A stretch of 64,000 nt of DNA from Rhododendron vialii. Lineage: Eukaryota; Streptophyta; Magnoliopsida; Ericales; Ericaceae. Shown one piece after another: positions 1 to 8,851 of the stretch (its first letter is position 1; each line of letters opens with the position of its first letter). Where the stretch lies: contig NC_080566.1 in assembly GCF_030253575.1 (NCBI RefSeq), forward strand, positions 11,479,501-11,543,500, in the 5' to 3' direction. Position numbers and translations under genes: made by a program. Under the pieces are notes generated by a model. It worked only from the letters and a program-made list of their open reading frames with translations. It searched no databases and had not been told where the DNA came from.

Positions 1-185
1 CGCAGCGATTTTTCCAGCTTCGAGCCAAAATAGCCCCGTCAGCGGGCACGTTCGGCCGCAGCCATCCCTCCAACGGGATACGGGGTCCGGCCGGCGAGAC
101 GTGGCCAAGAAAGACAGAGATAGAGGGAGCGGTGCCCGACGGGGCAGAAAAATGTACCAAAAGAATTGAAAGCGGAGTGCCTATC
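1..185 (+). other. Partial 5S intergenic spacer at left edge
   Basis: This is the 3' part of a spacer whose gene lies left of the window. It begins in the CGCAGCGATTTTTCCAGCTTCG segment and ends with GACAGAG, GAGGGAGC and AAATGTACC, so it belongs to a Q1- or Q3-type unit. It holds the 5' flank of the first complete gene. Confidence 0.95.
157..185 (+). promoter_or_regulatory. 5S upstream Pol III promoter region (-29 to -1), representative
   Basis: In Arabidopsis 5S genes, transcription in vitro depends on a TATA-like box near -28, a GC dinucleotide near -12 and C at -1. Here there is an AT-rich stretch CAAAAGAATTGAAA (158 to 171) spanning about -28 to -15, a GC at -14/-13 and a C at -1 (185). 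The TATA motif is degenerate. The same flank precedes all later genes, with single-copy changes at -18 before the gene at 16089 and at -28 before the gene at 37343. Confidence 0.65.
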
Positions 186-234
186 GGGTGCGATCATACC
201 AGCACTAATGCACCGGATCCCATCAGAACTCCGC

Positions 235-249
235 AGTTAAGCGTGCTTG
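235..249 (+). promoter_or_regulatory. 5S internal promoter box A, representative (gene nt 50-64)
   Basis: This is the internal control region element AGTTAAGCGTGCTTG, the plant 5S box A bound through the TFIIIA/TFIIIC pathway. It is present at the same offset in every gene. Position 58 (G, within GCGTGC) is A in twelve domain-2 genes. Confidence 0.85.
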
Positions 250-251
250 GG

Positions 252-257
252 CGAGAG
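252..257 (+). promoter_or_regulatory. 5S internal promoter intermediate element, representative (nt 67-72)
   Basis: Position matches the intermediate element of the plant 5S internal control region, between box A and box C. I saw no copy with a change here. Confidence 0.7.
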
Positions 258-264
258 TAGTACT

Positions 265-283
265 AGGATGGGTGACCCCCTGG
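265..283 (+). promoter_or_regulatory. 5S internal promoter box C, representative (nt 80-98)
   Basis: Contains GGATGGGTGACC, the hallmark of the plant 5S box C where TFIIIA binds. It appears invariant in all 156 complete genes. Confidence 0.85.
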
Positions 284-304
284 GAAGTCCTCGTGTTGCA
301 CCCC

Positions 305-316
305 TTTTTTGTTTTT
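305..316 (+). terminator. Pol III terminator, T6-G-T5 form (domain 1 P units)
   Basis: A run of six T follows the last C of the gene at once, then G and a second run of five T. Oligo-T on the non-template strand terminates Pol III. This form follows ten genes, all in domain 1: those at 186, 1000, 2221, 3035, 3849, 4663, 5477, 6291, 7105 and 7512. Confidence 0.9.
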
Positions 317-592
317 GTACGAAATCTCTTCCCCGCCCCCCGTTCCCTTCTTTCATCCGGTCGCCGCAACTTCGGCTCATGCCGTCCGTATCTTCCCGGA
401 GAGTTTTCGCAGCGATTTTTCGAGCTGCGAGCCAAAATAGCCCCGTCAGCGGGCACGTTCGGCCGCAGCCATCCCTCCAACGGGATACGGGGTCCGGCCG
501 GCGAGACGTGGCCAAGAAAGCCAGAGATAGAGCGAGCAGTGCCCGACGGGGCAGAAAAATGGACCAAAAGAATTGAAAGCGGAGTGCCTATC

Positions 593-711
593 GGGTGCGA
601 TCATACCAGCACTAATGCACCGGATCCCATCAGAACTCCGCAGTTAAGCGTGCTTGGGCGAGAGTAGTACTAGGATGGGTGACCCCCTGGGAAGTCCTCG
701 TGTTGCACCCC
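593..711 (+). rRNA. 5S rRNA gene, copy 2
   Basis: Consensus gene, T5 terminator, Q2 spacer next (407 bp). A Q-phase gene without C14A. Confidence 0.97.
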
Positions 712-723
712 TTTTTCGTTTTT
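712..723 (+). terminator. Pol III terminator, T5-CG-T5 form (standard)
   Basis: Five T directly after the gene, then CG and five more T. This is the form in all other units, including all of domain 2. The difference from the T6 form is a single C/T change. Confidence 0.9.
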
Positions 724-731
724 GTACGAAA
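714..731 (+). other. Short inverted repeat across the terminator
   Basis: TTTCG at 714-718 is complementary to CGAAA at 727-731 around an 8-nt loop, TTTTTGTA. It overlaps the T-runs and recurs after every T5-form gene; in T6 units one pair becomes G-U in RNA. A role as back-up terminator or in 3' processing is only a possibility. Confidence 0.5.
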
Positions 732-999
732 TCCCTTCCCCGCCCCCCGTTCCCTTCTTTCATCCGGTCGCCGCAACTTCGGCTCATGCCGTCCGGATCT
801 TCCCGGAGAGTTTTCGCAGCGATTTTTCCAGCTGCGAGCCAAAATAGCCCCGTCAGCGGGCACGTTCGGCCGCAGCCATCCCTCCAACGGGATACGGGGT
901 CCGGCCGGCGAGACGTGGCCAAGAAAGACAGAGATAGAGGGAGCGGTGCCCGACGGGGCAGAAAAATGTACCAAAAGAATTGAAAGCGGAGTGCCTATC

Positions 1000-1118
1000 G
1001 GGTGCGATCATACCAGCACTAATGCACCGGATCCCATCAGAACTCCGCAGTTAAGCGTGCTTGGGCGAGAGTAGTACTAGGATGGGTGACCCCCTGGGAA
1101 GTCCTCGTGTTGCACCCC
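1000..1118 (+). rRNA. 5S rRNA gene, copy 3
   Basis: Consensus gene, T6 terminator, P1 spacer next. Confidence 0.97.
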
Positions 1119-1406
1119 TTTTTTGTTTTTGTACGAAATCTCTTCCCCGCCCCCCGTTCCCTTCTTTCATCCGGTCGCCGCAACTTCGGCTCATGCCGTC
1201 CGTATCTTCCCGGAGAGTTTTCGCAGCGATTTTTCGAGCTGCGAGCCAAAATAGCCCCGTCAGCGGGCACGTTCGGCCGCAGCCATCCCTCCAACGGGAT
1301 ACGGGGTCCGGCCGGCGAGACGTGGCCAAGAAAGCCAGAGATAGAGGGAGCGGTGCCCGACGGGGCAGAAAAATGGACCAAAAGAATTGAAAGCGGAGTG
1401 CCTATC
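1119..1406 (+). other. Intergenic spacer, type P1 (representative)
   Basis: 288-bp spacer with T6 run, CTCTTCC, CCGTATCTTCC, GCAGCGATTTTTCGAGCTGCG, GCCAGAG, GAGGGAGCGG and AAATGGACC. P1 follows the genes at 186, 1000, 2221, 3849 and 6291; the one after 186 ends in GAGCGAGCAG. No gene or promoter other than the 5S 5' flank is visible in it. Confidence 0.9.
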
Positions 1407-1525
1407 GGGTGCGATCATAACAGCACTAATGCACCGGATCCCATCAGAACTCCGCAGTTAAGCGTGCTTGGGCGAGAGTAGTACTAGGATGGGTGACCCC
1501 CTGGGAAGTCCTCGTGTTGCACCCC
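1407..1525 (+). rRNA. 5S rRNA gene, copy 4, C14A variant
   Basis: CATAACAGC replaces CATACCAGC: C14A at the loop-A end of helix II. T5 terminator, Q1 spacer next. Confidence 0.97.
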
Positions 1526-1813
1526 TTTTTCGTTTTTGTACGAAATCCCTTCCCCGCCCCCCGTTCCCTTCTTTCATCCGGTCGCCGCAACTTCGGCTCA
1601 TGCCGTCCGTATCTTTCCGGAGAGTTTTCGCAGCGATTTTTCCAGCTTCGAGCCAAAATAGCCCCGTCAGCGGGCACGTTCGGCCGCAGCCATCCCTCCA
1701 ACGGGATACGGGGTCCGGCCGGCGAGACGTGGCCAAGAAAGACAGAGATAGAGGGAGCGGTGCCCGACGGGGCAGAAAAATGTACCAAAAGAATTGAAAG
1801 CGGAGTGCCTATC
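1526..1813 (+). other. Intergenic spacer, type Q1 (representative)
   Basis: 288-bp spacer with T5-C, CCCTTCC, the diagnostic TCTTTCCGG, CCAGCTTCG, GACAGAG and AAATGTACC. It follows genes at 1407, 2628, 4256, 6698 and 7919, all of which carry C14A. The last of these has a domain-2 style 3' end. Confidence 0.9.
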
Positions 1814-1932
1814 GGGTGCGATCATACCAGCACTAATGCACCGGATCCCATCAGAACTCCGCAGTTAAGCGTGCTTGGGCGAGAGTAGTACTAGGATGGG
1901 TGACCCCCTGGGAAGTCCTCGTGTTGCACCCC
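1814..1932 (+). rRNA. 5S rRNA gene, copy 5
   Basis: Consensus gene, T5 terminator, the only complete Q3 spacer next; breaks the P/Q alternation. Confidence 0.97.
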
Positions 1933-2220
1933 TTTTTCGTTTTTGTACGAAATCTCTTCCCCGCCCCCCGTTCCCTTCTTTCATCCGGTCGCCGCAACTT
2001 CGGCTCATGCCGTCCGTATCTTCCCGGAGAGTTTTCGCAGCGATTTTTCCAGCTTCGAGCCAAAATAGCCCCGTCAGCGGGCACGTTCGGCCGCAGCCAT
2101 CCCTCCAACGGGATACGGGGTCCGGCCGGCGAGACGTGGCCAAGAAAGACAGAGATAGAGGGAGCGGTGCCCGACGGGGCAGAAAAATGTACCAAAAGAA
2201 TTGAAAGCGGAGTGCCTATC

Positions 2221-2339
2221 GGGTGCGATCATACCAGCACTAATGCACCGGATCCCATCAGAACTCCGCAGTTAAGCGTGCTTGGGCGAGAGTAGTACTA
2301 GGATGGGTGACCCCCTGGGAAGTCCTCGTGTTGCACCCC
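2221..2339 (+). rRNA. 5S rRNA gene, copy 6
   Basis: Consensus gene, T6, P1 spacer next; opens tetramer copy 1. Confidence 0.97.
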
Positions 2340-2627
2340 TTTTTTGTTTTTGTACGAAATCTCTTCCCCGCCCCCCGTTCCCTTCTTTCATCCGGTCGCC
2401 GCAACTTCGGCTCATGCCGTCCGTATCTTCCCGGAGAGTTTTCGCAGCGATTTTTCGAGCTGCGAGCCAAAATAGCCCCGTCAGCGGGCACGTTCGGCCG
2501 CAGCCATCCCTCCAACGGGATACGGGGTCCGGCCGGCGAGACGTGGCCAAGAAAGCCAGAGATAGAGGGAGCGGTGCCCGACGGGGCAGAAAAATGGACC
2601 AAAAGAATTGAAAGCGGAGTGCCTATC

Positions 2628-2746
2628 GGGTGCGATCATAACAGCACTAATGCACCGGATCCCATCAGAACTCCGCAGTTAAGCGTGCTTGGGCGAGAGT
2701 AGTACTAGGATGGGTGACCCCCTGGGAAGTCCTCGTGTTGCACCCC
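2628..2746 (+). rRNA. 5S rRNA gene, copy 7, C14A variant
   Basis: C14A, T5, Q1 spacer next. Confidence 0.97.
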
Positions 2747-3034
2747 TTTTTCGTTTTTGTACGAAATCCCTTCCCCGCCCCCCGTTCCCTTCTTTCATCC
2801 GGTCGCCGCAACTTCGGCTCATGCCGTCCGTATCTTTCCGGAGAGTTTTCGCAGCGATTTTTCCAGCTTCGAGCCAAAATAGCCCCGTCAGCGGGCACGT
2901 TCGGCCGCAGCCATCCCTCCAACGGGATACGGGGTCCGGCCGGCGAGACGTGGCCAAGAAAGACAGAGATAGAGGGAGCGGTGCCCGACGGGGCAGAAAA
3001 ATGTACCAAAAGAATTGAAAGCGGAGTGCCTATC

Positions 3035-3153
3035 GGGTGCGATCATACCAGCACTAATGCACCGGATCCCATCAGAACTCCGCAGTTAAGCGTGCTTGGG
3101 CGAGAGTAGTACTAGGATGGGTGACCCCCTGGGAAGTCCTCGTGTTGCACCCC
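3035..3153 (+). rRNA. 5S rRNA gene, copy 8
   Basis: Consensus gene, T6, P2 spacer next. Confidence 0.97.
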
Positions 3154-3441
3154 TTTTTTGTTTTTGTACGAAATCTCTTCCCCGCCCCCCGTTCCCTTCT
3201 TTCATCCGGTCGCCGCAACTTCGGCTCATGCCGTCCGTATCTTCCCGGAGAGTTTTCGCAGCGATTTTTCCAGCTTCGAGCCAAAATAGCCCCGTCAGCG
3301 GGCACGTTCGGCCGCAGCCATCCCTCCAACGGGATACGGGGTCCGGCCGGCGAGACGTGGCCAAGAAAGCCAGAGATAGAGGGAGCGGTGCCCGACGGGG
3401 CCGAAAAATGGACCAAAAGAATTGAAAGCGGAGTGCCTATC

Positions 3442-3560
3442 GGGTGCGATCATAACAGCACTAATGCACCGGATCCCATCAGAACTCCGCAGTTAAGCGT
3501 GCTTGGGCGAGAGTAGTACTAGGATGGGTGACCCCCTGGGAAGTCCTCGTGTTGCACCCC
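3442..3560 (+). rRNA. 5S rRNA gene, copy 9, C14A variant
   Basis: C14A, T5, Q2 spacer next. Confidence 0.97.
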
Positions 3561-3848
3561 TTTTTCGTTTTTGTACGAAATCCCTTCCCCGCCCCCCGTT
3601 CCCTTCTTTCATCCGGTCGCCGCAACTTCGGCTCATGCCGTCCGGATCTTCCCGGAGAGTTTTCGCAGCGATTTTTCCAGCTGCGAGCCAAAATAGCCCC
3701 GTCAGCGGGCACGTTCGGCCGCAGCCATCCCTCCAACGGGATACGGGGTCCGGCCGGCGAGACGTGGCCAAGAAAGACAGAGATAGAGGGAGCGGTGCCC
3801 GACGGGGCAGAAAAATGTACCAAAAGAATTGAAAGCGGAGTGCCTATC

Positions 3849-3967
3849 GGGTGCGATCATACCAGCACTAATGCACCGGATCCCATCAGAACTCCGCAGT
3901 TAAGCGTGCTTGGGCGAGAGTAGTACTAGGATGGGTGACCCCCTGGGAAGTCCTCGTGTTGCACCCC
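3849..3967 (+). rRNA. 5S rRNA gene, copy 10
   Basis: Consensus gene, T6, P1 spacer next; opens tetramer copy 2. Confidence 0.97.
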
Positions 3968-4255
3968 TTTTTTGTTTTTGTACGAAATCTCTTCCCCGCC
4001 CCCCGTTCCCTTCTTTCATCCGGTCGCCGCAACTTCGGCTCATGCCGTCCGTATCTTCCCGGAGAGTTTTCGCAGCGATTTTTCGAGCTGCGAGCCAAAA
4101 TAGCCCCGTCAGCGGGCACGTTCGGCCGCAGCCATCCCTCCAACGGGATACGGGGTCCGGCCGGCGAGACGTGGCCAAGAAAGCCAGAGATAGAGGGAGC
4201 GGTGCCCGACGGGGCAGAAAAATGGACCAAAAGAATTGAAAGCGGAGTGCCTATC

Positions 4256-4374
4256 GGGTGCGATCATAACAGCACTAATGCACCGGATCCCATCAGAACT
4301 CCGCAGTTAAGCGTGCTTGGGCGAGAGTAGTACTAGGATGGGTGACCCCCTGGGAAGTCCTCGTGTTGCACCCC
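4256..4374 (+). rRNA. 5S rRNA gene, copy 11, C14A variant
   Basis: C14A, T5, Q1 spacer next. Confidence 0.97.
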
Positions 4375-4662
4375 TTTTTCGTTTTTGTACGAAATCCCTT
4401 CCCCGCCCCCCGTTCCCTTCTTTCATCCGGTCGCCGCAACTTCGGCTCATGCCGTCCGTATCTTTCCGGAGAGTTTTCGCAGCGATTTTTCCAGCTTCGA
4501 GCCAAAATAGCCCCGTCAGCGGGCACGTTCGGCCGCAGCCATCCCTCCAACGGGATACGGGGTCCGGCCGGCGAGACGTGGCCAAGAAAGACAGAGATAG
4601 AGGGAGCGGTGCCCGACGGGGCAGAAAAATGTACCAAAAGAATTGAAAGCGGAGTGCCTATC

Positions 4663-4781
4663 GGGTGCGATCATACCAGCACTAATGCACCGGATCCCAT
4701 CAGAACTCCGCAGTTAAGCGTGCTTGGGCGAGAGTAGTACTAGGATGGGTGACCCCCTGGGAAGTCCTCGTGTTGCACCCC
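4663..4781 (+). rRNA. 5S rRNA gene, copy 12
   Basis: Consensus gene, T6, P2 spacer next. Confidence 0.97.
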
Positions 4782-5069
4782 TTTTTTGTTTTTGTACGAA
4801 ATCTCTTCCCCGCCCCCCGTTCCCTTCTTTCATCCGGTCGCCGCAACTTCGGCTCATGCCGTCCGTATCTTCCCGGAGAGTTTTCGCAGCGATTTTTCCA
4901 GCTTCGAGCCAAAATAGCCCCGTCAGCGGGCACGTTCGGCCGCAGCCATCCCTCCAACGGGATACGGGGTCCGGCCGGCGAGACGTGGCCAAGAAAGCCA
5001 GAGATAGAGGGAGCGGTGCCCGACGGGGCCGAAAAATGGACCAAAAGAATTGAAAGCGGAGTGCCTATC

Positions 5070-5188
5070 GGGTGCGATCATAACAGCACTAATGCACCGG
5101 ATCCCATCAGAACTCCGCAGTTAAGCGTGCTTGGGCGAGAGTAGTACTAGGATGGGTGACCCCCTGGGAAGTCCTCGTGTTGCACCCC
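5070..5188 (+). rRNA. 5S rRNA gene, copy 13, C14A variant
   Basis: C14A, T5, Q2 spacer next. Confidence 0.97.
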
Positions 5189-5476
5189 TTTTTCGTTTTT
5201 GTACGAAATCCCTTCCCCGCCCCCCGTTCCCTTCTTTCATCCGGTCGCCGCAACTTCGGCTCATGCCGTCCGGATCTTCCCGGAGAGTTTTCGCAGCGAT
5301 TTTTCCAGCTGCGAGCCAAAATAGCCCCGTCAGCGGGCACGTTCGGCCGCAGCCATCCCTCCAACGGGATACGGGGTCCGGCCGGCGAGACGTGGCCAAG
5401 AAAGACAGAGATAGAGGGAGCGGTGCCCGACGGGGCAGAAAAATGTACCAAAAGAATTGAAAGCGGAGTGCCTATC

Positions 5477-5595
5477 GGGTGCGATCATACCAGCACTAAT
5501 GCACCGGATCCCATCAGAACTCCGCAGTTAAGCGTGCTTGGGCGAGAGTAGTACTAGGATGGGTGACCCCCTGGGAAGTCCTCGTGTTGCACCCC
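5477..5595 (+). rRNA. 5S rRNA gene, copy 14
   Basis: Consensus gene, T6, P2 spacer next. Confidence 0.97.
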
Positions 5596-5883
5596 TTTTT
5601 TGTTTTTGTACGAAATCTCTTCCCCGCCCCCCGTTCCCTTCTTTCATCCGGTCGCCGCAACTTCGGCTCATGCCGTCCGTATCTTCCCGGAGAGTTTTCG
5701 CAGCGATTTTTCCAGCTTCGAGCCAAAATAGCCCCGTCAGCGGGCACGTTCGGCCGCAGCCATCCCTCCAACGGGATACGGGGTCCGGCCGGCGAGACGT
5801 GGCCAAGAAAGCCAGAGATAGAGGGAGCGGTGCCCGACGGGGCCGAAAAATGGACCAAAAGAATTGAAAGCGGAGTGCCTATC

Positions 5884-6002
5884 GGGTGCGATCATAACAG
5901 CACTAATGCACCGGATCCCATCAGAACTCCGCAGTTAAGCGTGCTTGGGCGAGAGTAGTACTAGGATGGGTGACCCCCTGGGAAGTCCTCGTGTTGCACC
6001 CC
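5884..6002 (+). rRNA. 5S rRNA gene, copy 15, C14A variant
   Basis: C14A, T5, Q2 spacer next. Confidence 0.97.
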
Positions 6003-6290
6003 TTTTTCGTTTTTGTACGAAATCCCTTCCCCGCCCCCCGTTCCCTTCTTTCATCCGGTCGCCGCAACTTCGGCTCATGCCGTCCGGATCTTCCCGGAGA
6101 GTTTTCGCAGCGATTTTTCCAGCTGCGAGCCAAAATAGCCCCGTCAGCGGGCACGTTCGGCCGCAGCCATCCCTCCAACGGGATACGGGGTCCGGCCGGC
6201 GAGACGTGGCCAAGAAAGACAGAGATAGAGGGAGCGGTGCCCGACGGGGCAGAAAAATGTACCAAAAGAATTGAAAGCGGAGTGCCTATC

Positions 6291-6409
6291 GGGTGCGATC
6301 ATACCAGCACTAATGCACCGGATCCCATCAGAACTCCGCAGTTAAGCGTGCTTGGGCGAGAGTAGTACTAGGATGGGTGACCCCCTGGGAAGTCCTCGTG
6401 TTGCACCCC
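6291..6409 (+). rRNA. 5S rRNA gene, copy 16
   Basis: Consensus gene, T6, P1 spacer next. Confidence 0.97.
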
Positions 6410-6697
6410 TTTTTTGTTTTTGTACGAAATCTCTTCCCCGCCCCCCGTTCCCTTCTTTCATCCGGTCGCCGCAACTTCGGCTCATGCCGTCCGTATCTTC
6501 CCGGAGAGTTTTCGCAGCGATTTTTCGAGCTGCGAGCCAAAATAGCCCCGTCAGCGGGCACGTTCGGCCGCAGCCATCCCTCCAACGGGATACGGGGTCC
6601 GGCCGGCGAGACGTGGCCAAGAAAGCCAGAGATAGAGGGAGCGGTGCCCGACGGGGCAGAAAAATGGACCAAAAGAATTGAAAGCGGAGTGCCTATC

Positions 6698-6816
6698 GGG
6701 TGCGATCATAACAGCACTAATGCACCGGATCCCATCAGAACTCCGCAGTTAAGCGTGCTTGGGCGAGAGTAGTACTAGGATGGGTGACCCCCTGGGAAGT
6801 CCTCGTGTTGCACCCC
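6698..6816 (+). rRNA. 5S rRNA gene, copy 17, C14A variant
   Basis: C14A, T5, Q1 spacer next. Confidence 0.97.
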
Positions 6817-7104
6817 TTTTTCGTTTTTGTACGAAATCCCTTCCCCGCCCCCCGTTCCCTTCTTTCATCCGGTCGCCGCAACTTCGGCTCATGCCGTCCG
6901 TATCTTTCCGGAGAGTTTTCGCAGCGATTTTTCCAGCTTCGAGCCAAAATAGCCCCGTCAGCGGGCACGTTCGGCCGCAGCCATCCCTCCAACGGGATAC
7001 GGGGTCCGGCCGGCGAGACGTGGCCAAGAAAGACAGAGATAGAGGGAGCGGTGCCCGACGGGGCAGAAAAATGTACCAAAAGAATTGAAAGCGGAGTGCC
7101 TATC

Positions 7105-7223
7105 GGGTGCGATCATACCAGCACTAATGCACCGGATCCCATCAGAACTACGCAGTTAAGCGTGCTTGGGCGAGAGTAGTACTAGGATGGGTGACCCCCT
7201 GGGAAGTCCTCGTGTTGCACCCC
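7105..7223 (+). rRNA. 5S rRNA gene, copy 18, C46A variant
   Basis: GAACTACGCAG replaces GAACTCCGCAG: C46A at 7150, seen only here. It should break the G31-C46 pair of helix III. T6, P3 spacer next with a Q-type 3' end. Confidence 0.96.
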
Positions 7224-7511
7224 TTTTTTGTTTTTGTACGAAATCTCTTCCCCGCCCCCCGTTCCCTTCTTTCATCCGGTCGCCGCAACTTCGGCTCATG
7301 CCGTCCGTATCTTCCCGGAGAGTTTTCGCAGCGATTTTTCCAGCTGCGAGCCAAAATAGCCCCGTCAGCGGGCACGTTCGGCCGCAGCCATCCCTCCAAC
7401 GGGATACGGGGTCCGGCCGGCGAGACGTGGCCAAGAAAGACAGAGATAGAGGGAGCGGTGCCCGACGGGGCAGAAAAATGTACCAAAAGAATTGAAAGCG
7501 GAGTGCCTATC

Positions 7512-7630
7512 GGGTGCGATCATACCAGCACTAATGCACCGGATCCCATCAGAACTCCGCAGTTAAGCGTGCTTGGGCGAGAGTAGTACTAGGATGGGTG
7601 ACCCCCTGGGAAGTCCTCGTGTTGCACCCC
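7512..7630 (+). rRNA. 5S rRNA gene, copy 19
   Basis: Consensus gene and last T6 terminator. The P3 spacer next has GAAGCG and an A-type 3' end, so it is a domain-1/domain-2 mosaic. Confidence 0.97.
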
Positions 7631-7918
7631 TTTTTTGTTTTTGTACGAAATCTCTTCCCCGCCCCCCGTTCCCTTCTTTCATCCGGTCGCCGCAACTTCG
7701 GCTCATGCCGTCCGGATCTTCCCGGAGAGTTTTCGAAGCGATTTTTCCAGCTGCGAGCCAAAATAGCCCCGTCAGCGGGCACGTTCGGCCGCAGCCATCC
7801 CTCCAACGGGATACGGGGTCCGGCCGGCGAGACGTGGCCAAGAAAGCCAGAGATAGAGCGAGCGGTGCCCGACGGGGCCGAAAAATGGACCAAAAGAATT
7901 GAAAGCGGAGTGCCTATC

Positions 7919-8037
7919 GGGTGCGATCATAACAGCACTAATGCACCGGATCCCATCAGAACTCCGCAGTTAAGCGTGCTTGGGCGAGAGTAGTACTAGG
8001 ATGGGTGACCCCCTGGGAAGTCCTCGTGTTGCACCCC
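7919..8037 (+). rRNA. 5S rRNA gene, copy 20, C14A variant
   Basis: Last C14A gene. T5, Q1 head with a domain-2 style 3' end next. Confidence 0.97.
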
Positions 8038-8325
8038 TTTTTCGTTTTTGTACGAAATCCCTTCCCCGCCCCCCGTTCCCTTCTTTCATCCGGTCGCCGC
8101 AACTTCGGCTCATGCCGTCCGTATCTTTCCGGAGAGTTTTCGCAGCGATTTTTCCAGCTTCGAGCCAAAATAGCCCCGTCAGCGGGCACGTTCGGCCGCA
8201 GCCATCCCTCCAACGGGATACGGGGTCCGGCCGGCGAGACGTGGCCAAGAAAGCCAGAGATAGAGCGAGCAGTGCCCGACGGGGCAGAAAAATGGACCAA
8301 AAGAATTGAAAGCGGAGTGCCTATC

Positions 8326-8444
8326 GGGTGCGATCATACCAGCACTAATGCACCGGATCCCATCAGAACTCCGCAGTTAAGCGTGCTTGGGCGAGAGTAG
8401 TACTAGGATGGGTGACCCCCTGGGAAGTCCTCGTGTTGCACCCC
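8326..8444 (+). rRNA. 5S rRNA gene, copy 21
   Basis: Consensus gene, T5; next spacer is Q2/A3-like with GAGTGAGCCG near its 3' end. Last unit before the first B unit. Confidence 0.97.
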
Positions 8445-8732
8445 TTTTTCGTTTTTGTACGAAATCCCTTCCCCGCCCCCCGTTCCCTTCTTTCATCCGG
8501 TCGCCGCAACTTCGGCTCATGCCGTCCGGATCTTCCCGGAGAGTTTTCGCAGCGATTTTTCCAGCTGCGAGCCAAAATAGCCCCGTCAGCGGGCACGTTC
8601 GGCCGCAGCCATCCCTCCAACGGGATACGGGGTCCGGCCGGCGAGACGTGGCCAAGAAAGCCAGAGATAGAGTGAGCCGTGCCCGACGGGGCAGAAAAAT
8701 GGACCAAAAGAATTGAAAGCGGAGTGCCTATC

Positions 8733-8851
8733 GGGTGCGATCATACCAGCACTAATGCACCGGATCCCATCAGAACTCCGCAGTTAAGCGTGCTTGGGCG
8801 AGAGTAGTACTAGGATGGGTGACCCCCTGGGAAGTCCTCGTGTTGCACCCC
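8733..8851 (+). rRNA. 5S rRNA gene, copy 22
   Basis: Consensus gene; first 411-bp unit (B1-type head, GAGTGAGCCG and GGCCG tail). Confidence 0.97.

Larger units (their letters stand above)
186..304 (+). rRNA. 5S rRNA gene, copy 1
   Basis: Plant 5S rRNA, a structural RNA of the large cytosolic ribosomal subunit transcribed by RNA polymerase III. The 5' end GGGTGC pairs with GCACCC at the 3' end to form helix I. GGATCCCATC of the loop C region, box A AGTTAAGCGTGCTTG (nt 50-64) and box C GGATGGGTGACC are all intact. The start was set at GGGTGC after a C at -1; the end is the last C before the T-run, and the mature RNA may carry one or more extra U. The gene matches the array consensus, has the T6 terminator and is followed by a P1 spacer (407-bp unit). 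Confidence 0.98.
2221..5476 (+). repeat. 1,628-bp tetramer higher-order repeat, two copies
   Basis: Units starting at 2221, 2628, 3035, 3442 are P1, Q1, P2, Q2. Units at 3849, 4256, 4663, 5070 repeat that order with the same marker states. Half-copies follow: P2,Q2 at 5477 to 6290 and P1,Q1 at 6291 to 7104. Confidence 0.88.
1..8732 (+). repeat. Array domain 1: 407-bp units, largely 814-bp P/Q dimers
   Basis: All units here are 407 bp. P units have a T6 run after the gene and CTCTTCC in the spacer. Q units have T5-C and mostly CCCTTCC. From 1000 to 7104 they mostly alternate P,Q with one extra Q3 unit at 1814. All complete units up to 7511 end in one of two promoter-proximal forms: P units in GCCAGAG plus AAATGGACC, Q units (and the P3 unit at 7105) in GACAGAG plus AAATGTACC. 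The last three units (7512 to 8732) keep domain-1 heads but carry the domain-2 style 3' end. Confidence 0.93.

Noticed and set aside
186-304. 5S-derived SINE (SINE3) or Cassandra-type retroelement carrying a 5S promoter
   Set aside because: The full 119-nt gene with intact ends is in strict tandem. There is no poly-A tail, target-site duplication, LTR or other element body.
305-592. A second RNA gene hidden in the spacer (for example 7SL, U6 or tRNA)
   Set aside because: I saw no tRNA-like box pair, U6 upstream element or other known RNA motif in the 288-292 bp spacer.
7105-7223. Calling the C14A, G58A and C46A copies pseudogenes
   Set aside because: Each has one substitution and is otherwise complete, with intact promoter boxes and terminator. 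Loss of function cannot be shown from sequence.
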